From Meconema thalassinum (taxonomy: Eukaryota; Arthropoda; Insecta; Orthoptera; Tettigoniidae): DNA of 64,000 nt. The notes under the pieces were generated by a model. The model ran no database searches. It saw only the letters and a program-made list of their open reading frames with translations, and was not told the origin of the DNA. The translations under genes and the position numbers were made by a program. The stretch spans positions 160,952,411 to 161,016,410 of the forward strand of contig OX336399.1 of the NCBI GenBank assembly GCA_946902985.2, in the 5' to 3' direction. Below are positions 55,590 through 64,000 of the stretch, piece after piece. Within the stretch, counting starts at the first letter, position 1. Each line of letters starts with the position of its first letter.

Positions 55590-57808
55590 GTACCCGTTCG
55601 TCCTGGGGATGCGATGACCCATCTGCTATTACATCGCATTCCTGGAGTTCCAGGACAGAGCGGAGTTAAATGAACCTCTAGTCAAATAAGGAATGTGTCG
55701 GAAATTCAGCTGAGTTATCGAAAAAGCAGTGGGTAACACGAGACAAAGTATCTCTAGGGTCGTTACGGGCTTAAGTTTAATAAAAAAATGCAAATATAAA
55801 TGGGCGCCATCAACTGAATTCCTAGCAAACCACCTCCTTTCCGGTTAAGCCTTACTCAAGACAAGGAAAGAAAAAGGAAAATCACACCACCATCAGATCA
55901 CAACTAAGATAAAAACAAATTTATTTCACTTTGATAGTCAGACAGACATTTTAAATATACCTCCTACCTGAGAGTATGGTCGAATGCCAACGTTAAATTG
56001 TCATTGTCCAAAAATCGAACCATCTCTTTTCTAATCAAAAATATTTCATCCACATAGAACAAAAACATCTCTAAAGTTCTCTTGGGTTCTCAGGATCACT
56101 GTAGCACTATGTCTTTCGTCACTGACATTTGTGAAACCTGAGACCTAATTTCTCTTTAATTTAACATCATAAATGTGGATTTGAAAAAAGTTATTAATCT
56201 GTCTAAACATACACATATTATAATCACATATTTTAAATATCACGTATTTTATGGCTTGCATGGCATAATTTAAATGTTGAACATGTTAGTCAAATGCTCC
56301 TAAACATTGAATAATTAATTTACACTATTTACATTGTCATTCATAATTACTTGTTCGTGAATTACAGAAAATTCACGGCTTATTGGTCATCGTTATCATC
56401 ATCATCAAAATTAAATATTTCTCACATTAATTCTCATCTCAAAATTCTACATATTCCTGTCAGGATCATTAATTCATCACCATTTAATCATTTAAATCCT
56501 CAACTCAAGTTGCAATTCCTTCAAATTATATCTCAATTAAATTTATTTAATTCCATATAAATTCATTAATCATCAGCTTCTTTAGTTAATTATCACCTTC
56601 TAATTCAGTTATTCATCATCATTACAATCGTCTATTAATTTATTTCAATCAGTTTATTTATCCAATCTTTAATTCATCCATTTATTTAATTCATTGATTT
56701 ATTCCAAAATTTAATTTATCAAATTATTTAAATTTTATTCTTCTGGTTATTTAGATTTTTATTATTTCATCTAGTCATTCTGATTTTTATTTCATTAGGT
56801 CAGATCGTTAATATGCTTAAATCTCAGATTATTATTTCATTAATTATTATTCTCAGAAAATCTTGTATTATCAACTTTATTTATTTGTTTAATTTCCTAA
56901 CAAATTGTTTAATATGGTTTATAGAACGTTGTCTTACAGTTTTATTACTTCCAAGTTATATCTCGTATTTAATTTATCATGCCAAAAAATATTATTGCCT
57001 TCACGACATCACGTTGGATCTAACTATCCACAACGACATTATATTTCCTCAATTCTTCAAATATCACATTTGAATACAACAATTATTCCACAAAAACTCC
57101 ATAAATATTCAGCACATACAGCATGAATCTCAACAATTACGCTAGACTGGGTTCAACAACCTCATGTCTGCTTCAAAATGCATTAGCAACATTGCAACTA
57201 TCACTTGGAAACTTCCACAAAATGCCTATCACAAACTTCACTTAACCATGTTGCATGATCTACAAAAAATATATAACTGGCTTCAAATTATCAACGCACA
57301 CAATCTCCAATAACTGTAATTAATCTGATCACATCTAGACAACTTCTTAAACAATTGGAAAAATATTACCTTAGTAATTCAAGATTTGCTTTCAAATAGC
57401 ATAAATTCTCTTACAATTCTCATAATTCACATCACAGAAAAACACCAATGTGCTATAATCTCTCATATCAAAATCTGCAATACTGATCTGCCTTAAAATA
57501 AATCTGACCATTAATGATTCATCTTACAAGATTCAATTACTTTAACTCCTTCTCAAAGGTATCCAACACAATTATAAAAATCATCAAAAGCATCAGCTGT
57601 ACCAGCTGTTAAACTGAAATTACTCTTAAAAGAGTATAGCAACAAAATATTGGATTGGCAAACAAGAATTACAAAACGTAATCCTGCTGACATTTATCGT
57701 TACTTTATTTAACAAAATTTCGACTGATATGTGACTAGTAGTTCCTTGTTTGATTCACTTACAATCTCATGTACACTCGGATGATAACAATGAGTCCCTC
57801 TATGGCAA

Positions 57809-57959
57809 GTAAGATGAGTAACCACCGTACAGTCGTATAAATACGAAAGACCTCGCCTCGTCGACTAATCATGATAGTGCCCTAAACGATGGGTAAGATG
57901 AGTAACCACCATTCAATCGTATAAATACGAAAGACCCCATCTCGTAGACTATATGAGTG
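57809..57959. repeat. 84-bp imperfect duplication (U8)
   Basis: Both copies are present. Confidence 0.75.
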
Positions 57960-59092
57960 AATGTACCAGATAGGAATCAACAAGTTTCTAGTTGCCATAT
58001 AAAAGCGATATTCATTCACTAAAGTGAATAACTTCTTAATATCTCCAAACAATCCAATGGAAAAAATCCCTACTGATGAATAATACACACTCGCTAGTAT
58101 GCAATGAACTGACGAAGTAATTTTAGATAATCAATTGCAGATCACGTGTTCGAAATACTCGTTACACAAAAAAAACTATTCATGAAAGCTATCCTTGCTG
58201 GAAAAATGTCTAAAAGACCAAACATCTGCTTAATAAAGCCAACCAATGGTGAGAATTTCGTATAATGATGCCTGCCATAGCATATGGTCACGCCATATTC
58301 TAGCAAAATTCGAAGCATATAAAGTCAAACCATGTCTAAATAATCGTATCACTCCTATTAGAAAAATATACATGTGTGCCCAGTATTCATGAAAATAATC
58401 GTATCAGGTAGTTATAACTCTTACAGTACCTTCTCATAATCAGCTGTTATTAAATTTCAAAGATCGTCGATTTTCCCTATGTAATGCATTTCTCGAAAGA
58501 TCGGCGTGAATATCATTCCATCCATGCAATGACGATTGCCTTCGAATTCCAAGTGAATCAGCTGGTGGACCTCCTCCTCGTCAGGAATCGAATCCATCGC
58601 TCCGTGGTGCCATTGCGTCTCTGTCTGCGTTTACTCCGACATGATAAACTTCTGGTTATCCATAGCGGATATTGTCCAAATCTTCACGAAAAAGTTCATA
58701 GAAACAGCGGACCCCCTATTCCTCTTCTACGTTACGCCACTGTTCCATTAAATGTTCAGTTTGAGTGTCGAAAGTTCAATCTCCAATAACTGATAAGTCT
58801 CACTTTCGTAAAATAAAATTTTATGTGAGAGTGTCTAAGTTTATGAAACACCCTGTAGTTGTGTTCATATTCGGTAATTTATAAAACTGTATAAGAAATA
58901 AATGTATTAATGCACGAGCTAATGTTCATCAGTGCATATGCTTACAACATTCCGTTTGCTTGAAATTGTTAATGTTACTTGGAATGCGTTATGAAATGCA
59001 TTGTCGTAATGTTATTCAGAAAAACTGTGTTCAGACTGCGTTGAAATGCAGCTTAGAATCAAGTTCTCCAACTACTCACAATGCTGTTCTAA

Positions 59093-59392
59093 CATCCCGG
59101 CCGCCTATGCTTGCTTGCTCGGCAAGTCCGCCTGGATCAATGCCCTGCTTGTCGTTCGCTGTTCGGTGATGTTGAAATTGTCGCCTACACTTTTGCCGTG
59201 ACAGTTTCGGTTCGCTACGCGACCTTCACCATGCGTTTGGCTTGCGCTACTGAGCTCGACCCTGCTTGCTCGGCTGACAGAGCTCCACTGAATGTGTCCG
59301 CACTGTCTTTACTCTTATCTGCCTGGCGCAGACACGTGGCGTTCACCCCACCACTATGCTCTCGCGTCACAATTATAATCTCGAACCCTCAT
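59093..59392 (-). other. GC-rich junction segment (U8/U9)
   Basis: As 7011-7310. The minus frame is at 59215-59388. Confidence 0.3.
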
Positions 59393-60089
59393 CATCTCGG
59401 CTATTACGTTATAAAATAACTTAAGGGTTATCTAACTTCCTTAAAATTATTACCACATATAATGCATGTTATATCTTCTCTTCTAAGATGTTTAAATACC
59501 ATGTTCCATATAGATCTTAATAAAGCTTCATAAATCCATCCATAATTCCATCTGCTTAACTGCGGTCAGCGCCTTCTTGATCCTAGACCTACTACGTCAT
59601 CCTGACATTCCTCTTGACTCGATCTGAGCGCTATCTTTTCTTAACTCTTCCCAAAATCTAAACTACGGCTTAATGTCTGCTGGCGTAGCCGATATCCTCA
59701 ACTAGGTATCGGGTACATCTCTCCCGTACATCTCCTTTTTTAAAAATCAGGATTGAGGAAAAATAATACACTCTCAGGCATTCTATATATATAACACATG
59801 TACACGATAGCTCAACAATTCTCTTAATCAGCATGATGGTACTTTCTGACTCTCAACAATGATGATTGACTTCCAATGATTAGCATTTTTTTTAGAGTTA
59901 ATTTGACGTTTTTTTTCCTTCGCCACTCGTGCTTGCTCGATTGACATCTCTGACTGTCTCTTCGAGTGGTGCACTAGGCTGTCTATCTTCATGCCTCGAC
60001 CTCTCATATCCACGATTATCTCGTCTTTCGTTAGGATCGTTTCTTCGGCCATCCTGCCGGTCGTTCCGATTATACTGTTGACCTTGGCT
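59393..60089. other. Gag 3' flank and open extension (U9)
   Basis: No gene before 59898. The 63-codon extension is at 59898-60089, with His for Gln caused by a private change near 59991. Confidence 0.4.
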
Positions 60090-61646
60090 CTAGTTATTTC
60101 TGCCACGATATCTATTGTTGTATCGATTCCTGTCTTGATATCTGGAATTCTGGTTATAATTTCTATATCGGCTGTCTCTTGCTTCCTGATCGTATGGCCT
60201 CTCATATGGTCCTCTATACCGATCATTTCCTCGAGCGTTACGGATGTTTCCTCGATTTCCTTCGTTCCTTCTGTTTTCCCAGGAATCTCTTCTGTCCGTT
60301 TGAGCTGCGTTGTCAACGACTACCGCATTCACCTCTTGCGTGTTTCTATTGTCGTTTCTTGTATTTCTAGGCGTAACTTGAGCGCTTGTATAGTCCAATC
60401 GCCGTAAAATGTCGTCATAGTGCTCAAGTGTGTTGGCTCCCGACGCTATGAGTGATCGCTGTACCTCAATCGGTAACTGTCTCGCTATAGCTTGCAAAAG
60501 CTCTTCTTCAGGCAATGGAGGAATCAGAAACTGTAATTTAGCCAGCTGTGACGTAAAATAATTGGCATAATGCGTCGGATGTGACGTAGAATAACGCTTC
60601 GAGTACATTTCTGCTCTTACGTTCAGTTGATCCTCGGCACTCCAAAATCTCCTCAAGAATGCGATTGCAAATTGCTCCATATTCGCAAAATTGCTTCTGA
60701 ATGCTCTAAACCAAGTTAGCGCAGACCCGTCTAAGGCGCGTTCGACTATCCTTAGCTCTCTTTCCTTGGCTACTCTATGTTCCGCCATGTAGTCTCGAAT
60801 ATCTCGCAGAAATTCGACTGGTGTGACTCCTGTATTTCCAGAAAACTTCCTAGGCTTGTCATCCAGATTTCTGATAATAGTAACTGGACCTGAGTATCGT
60901 TCGCTTGTACCCAACGTACTCCTATTCGAACTTGGATTATCGTGAGGGGTTGAACTTGCCCTTTCGAATGTCACATTCGGTTGCGTTTGACGGTCTTCTC
61001 CCATGCTAACTTCTTGATTACTCATACTGCGGTCTATCGCTGTCTGATTTATCAATGTTTCTCCTGATGTAATATTCTGACTGGTGAAACTGTTAAACAT
61101 AGATTCAAGTTTAGTTATCCTATCTTCTGCCAATTTCTCCGCGGTCTTGACCTGAGTCTTCAACTCATCTAGCGACGTAACATTCTGCGTTTTGTTACTC
61201 TCGTCTAAATCGTTTTTCAACTTGTCAATCTTGTCTTCGCACGTATTCTTTACTGACGCGACTTGTTCCTTTAACAGATCAACATCTGTTCTAAATAGAG
61301 TTGAATCTATCTTCTTCGCTTCCTTGTTCTCCGTAAACCTCGCTTCTAAGTTTGCCATACCTGCGATTAATTTTTCATCTAATCCTTCACGTTTTTCCTT
61401 TGCTTCGGCATCGACCTCACTATACCGTTCTTCCACGATTGCACCGACTCTATTTTTGAATAAAGCTAAGTTTTCATTAACCTTTTGCTCTATATCGTCG
61501 TCTATCTTCCTAATATCTTTCTGCAATTGATTCTCTAATGATTTTAAATTAGAATTAACCTCTCCTAAGACTTCCTCTTTAATGGTCCCAATTACTGACT
61601 TTAAATCCTTAATCTCATTACCTAGATTCTTTCTAGACCTTTGATT
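60090..61646 (-). CDS. Retrotransposon Gag-like protein, frame B (U9)
   Basis: Complete frame matching the consensus of the array at every residue I compared, so it is the best reference copy of frame B. Confidence 0.75.
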   Translation of the reverse strand, partial: NQRSRKNLGNEIKDLKSVIGTIKEEVLGEVNSNLKSLENQLQKDIRKIDDDIEQKVNENLALFKNRVGAIVEERYSEVDAEAKEKREGLDEKLIAGMANLEARFTENKEAKKIDSTLFRTDVDLLKEQVASVKNTCEDKIDKLKNDLDESNKTQNVTSLDELKTQVKTAEKLAEDRITKLESMFNSFTSQNITSGETLINQTAIDRSMSNQEVSMGEDRQTQPNVTFERASSTPHDNPSSNRSTLGTSERYSGPVTIIRNLDDKPRKFSGNTGVTPVEFLRDIRDYMAEHRVAKERELRIVERALDGSALTWFRAFRSNFANMEQFAIAFLRRFWSAEDQLNVRAEMYSKRYSTSHPTHYANYFTSQLAKLQFLIPPLPEEELLQAIARQLPIEVQRSLIASGANTLEHYDDILRRLDYTSAQVTPRNTRNDNRNTQEVNAVVVDNAAQTDRRDSWENRRNEGNRGNIRNARGNDRYRGPYERPYDQEARDSRYRNYNQNSRYQDRNRYNNRYRGRNN

Positions 61647-62491
61647 TTAGTCTCGAAAGATACTTCGGTAGACCACTCTTGAATTTTGCCTACATCTGTC
61701 ACTAAACCATCGATGTCGAACCTCAACTTCGATACGTCCGATTTAATGTCTTTCTGTATAGACATAACGTCTGTTCTTAAAGTGAAAATGTTTTCTTCTC
61801 CTTTACTTTCTAATTCAATAATATTCTTTCTTAATATTTGAAAATTTTCCTCTCCTTTCATATTTACTGCAATTATATCTAATTGTAAAGTCTTAAGCAT
61901 TTCATTATTCTTTAAAGTTAATCTATTCTCTAACCTAGTTAACTTGTTTTCTAATTCAGTGTTAGTTTCTTCACTACGAGCTTGTAATTTCTCTTCCAAT
62001 GATTTGAAATTATCCTCACTATTTGACTGTAATCTTTCTTCTAATGATTTTAAATTTTCTTCACCAGTTGACTGTAACCTTTCTTCTAATGATTTAAAAC
62101 TATCTTTCAAGTTAGCTTCACTAGCTTTCAAATGGCTTTCAGTACTAGTCTGTAATCTAGTTTCTAATGACATCAACTCATCTTTACTATTTGACTGTAA
62201 TAATTTTAAATTTTCTTCAGTACTAGTCTGTAATCTAGTCTCTAATGACTTTAAATTATCTTCACTAGTTGACTGTAATCTAGTCTCTAATGACTTTAAA
62301 CTGTCGTTCAGATTGCCTTCGTTACTAGCCTGTAATGCTTGTACATTTTCTTTACATCTAGCTTTTAATCTAGCTTCTGAACTATTTATCTGTTCTTTAA
62401 CTTCCGTTTCCATTTTAGAAATAGTTTCTGCAATACCAGACATACCCGTCTGTAACTCTCCTAACACCTTAGCTAAATCTTCCGGCAACAT
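61622..62491 (-). CDS. Coiled-coil Gag N-terminal frame A (U9)
   Basis: Intact and identical to the U8 copy. With the frame B next to it this is the least altered A-B pair in the window. Confidence 0.65.
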   Translation of the reverse strand: MLPEDLAKVLGELQTGMSGIAETISKMETEVKEQINSSEARLKARCKENVQALQASNEGNLNDSLKSLETRLQSTSEDNLKSLETRLQTSTEENLKLLQSNSKDELMSLETRLQTSTESHLKASEANLKDSFKSLEERLQSTGEENLKSLEERLQSNSEDNFKSLEEKLQARSEETNTELENKLTRLENRLTLKNNEMLKTLQLDIIAVNMKGEENFQILRKNIIELESKGEENIFTLRTDVMSIQKDIKSDVSKLRFDIDGLVTDVGKIQEWSTEVSFETKIKGLERI

Positions 62492-64000
62492 AATTATATT
62501 TTCAATATACGTTTTATTCAGAGACGTTAGACAACAACACATCACAATGTCTCAATTCCTGCATTCACTTGGGTATAGGAAAAATGTGACTTATAACTAA
62601 CATGATATACGATTAACATGAACACTGGAATGGACACACAAGTATATTGTCTGACTAAGTTTAATAAATTTTATAACACAATTAAATGAACTTGAGATCC
62701 ATCTCTCAGTAATCTAAATCTGATGTGATTCCATAGAATAAACAAAATCGAAGCCCCACAAGTTGGATAAAGGCAATTCTCCCTCTCTCTCTCTCTCTCT
62801 CTGTACCCGTTCGTCCTGGGGATGCGATGACCCATCTGCTATTACATCGCATTCCTGGAGTTCCAGGACAGAGCGGAGTTAAATGAACCTCTAGTCAAAT
62901 AAGGAATGTGTCGGAAATTCAGCTGAGTTATCGAAAAGGCAGTGGGTAACACGAGACAAAGTATCTCTAGGGTCGTTACGGGCTTAAGTTTAATAAAAAA
63001 ATGCAAATATAAATGGGCGCCATCAACTGAATTCCTAGCAAACCACCTCCTTTCCGGTTAAGCCTTACTCAAGACAAGGAAAGAAAAAGGAAAATCACAC
63101 CACCATCAGATCACAACTAAGATAAAAACAAATTTATTTCACTTTGATAGTCAGACAGACATTTTAAATATACCTCCTACCTGAGAGTATGGTCGAATGC
63201 CAACGTTAAATTGTCATTGTCCAAAAATCGAACCATCTCTTTTCTAATCAAAAATATTTCATCCACATAGAACAAAAAAATCTCTAAAGTTCTCTTGGGT
63301 TCTCAGGATCACTGTAGCACTATGTCTTTCGTCACTGACATTTGTGAAACCTGAGACCTAATTTCTCTTTAATTTAACATCATAAATGTGGATTTGAAAA
63401 AAGTTATTAATCTGTCTAAACATACACATATTATAATCACATATTTTAAATATCACGTATTTTATGGCTTGCATGGCATAATTTAAATGTTGAACATGTT
63501 AGTCAAATGCTCCTAAACATTGAATAATTAATTTACACTATTTACATTGTCATTCATAATTACTTGTTCGTGAATTACAGAAAATTCACGGCTTATTGGT
63601 CATCGTTATCATCATCATCAAAATTAAATATTTCTCACATTAATTCTCATCTCAAAATTCTACATATTCCTGTCAGGATCATTAATTCATCACCATTTAA
63701 TCATTTAAATCCTCAACTCAAGTTGCAATTCCTTCAAATTATATCTCAATTAAATTTATTTAATTCCATATAAATTCATTAATCATCAGCTTCTTTAGTT
63801 AATTATCACCTTCTAATTCAGTTATTCATCATCATTACAATCGTCTATTAATTTATTTCAATCAGTTTATTTATCCAATCTTTAATTCATCCATTTATTT
63901 AATTCATTGATTTATTCCAAAATTTAATTTATCAAATTATTTAAATTTTATTCTTCTGGTTATTTAGATTTTTATTATTTCATCTAGTCATTCTGATTTT
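62492..64000. other. Gene-free segment of U9, cut by the window edge
   Basis: Leader, CT tract at 62783, then the first 445 bp of the AT-rich stretch (63556 onward). Nothing else is recognised. Confidence 0.5.
62783..62802. repeat. (CT)10 microsatellite (U9)
   Basis: Ten CT dinucleotides. Confidence 0.95.

Larger units (their letters stand above)
55277..59110. other. Gene-free segment of U8
   Basis: CT tract at 55568, AT-rich stretch at 56343-57012, 84-bp duplication at 57809. A change near 58487 alters the small acidic minus frame. The transposon site is empty. Confidence 0.5.
52081..59295. repeat. Tandem unit U8 (D type)
   Basis: 7215 bp, no transposon. It has the longest CT tract in the window, (CT)11. 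Private changes include three substitutions in frame B (Lys to Asn, Ser to Thr, Asn to Ser) and AAAAACATC near 56063. Confidence 0.97.
59296..64000. repeat. Tandem unit U9 (D type, cut by the window edge)
   Basis: 4705 bp are visible, ending inside the AT-rich stretch. Frame B matches the consensus of the array. It has a (CT)10 tract, GGACACAC near 62634 as in A-type units, and a private change at about 59991 that alters the gag extension. The array very likely continues to the right. Confidence 0.95.

Overview
The window is one head-to-tail tandem array and contains no single-copy sequence. A unit of about 7.2 kb repeats eight times in full (starts at 1, 7214, 14424, 22438, 29583, 36793, 44003 and 52081, cut arbitrarily at a recurring GC-rich word), and a ninth copy starts at 59296 and runs off the right edge. 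I call the units U1 to U9. Unit lengths are 7213, 7210, 8014, 7145, 7210, 7210, 8078 and 7215 bp, plus 4705 bp of U9. AT-rich eukaryotic DNA, a Ty3/gypsy-type Gag, an internally deleted PIF/Harbinger transposon and CT microsatellites suggest an insect nuclear genome. An ant or other hymenopteran is my guess from general resemblance only.

Each unit carries, on the minus strand, two adjacent long frames. Frame A (about 289 codons from its ATG) is a coiled-coil protein built on a 15-residue repeat. Frame B (about 518 codons) continues the coiled coil and then holds a retrotransposon Gag domain and an Arg/Asn/Tyr-rich basic tail. A and B overlap by 25 nt in different frames, and B has no ATG near its beginning, so they look like one ancestral coiled-coil/Gag protein split by a frame change common to all copies. 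An in-frame TAG closes B, but the same basic, low-complexity coding continues for 63 more codons and ends at an A-run. No protease, reverse transcriptase or integrase is present in any unit. The element is therefore Gag-only and non-autonomous, resembling the TR-GAG class described in plants.

The rest of each unit (about 3.8 kb upstream of frame A plus about 0.7 kb downstream of B) is gene-free. In unit order it holds a CT microsatellite, a strongly AT-rich low-complexity stretch, an 84-bp imperfect duplication with TATA-like palindromes, a TCGTAT-rich zone, and a GC-rich segment of about 300 bp that may mark the end of the element's internal region.

The array has internal history. U1-U2-U3 and U4-U5-U6-U7 read as A-B-C and A-B-B-C by shared private variants, followed by two D-type units. 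U3 and U7 carry the same 863-bp Harbinger insertion, with a TAA target duplication and clean empty sites in the other units. U2 looks like a recombinant whose left part matches U5 and right part matches U6. U1 and U4 share a 1-bp deletion that breaks frame A. Most between-unit differences in frame B change the amino acid, so I see no sign of selection on the protein since the array formed.
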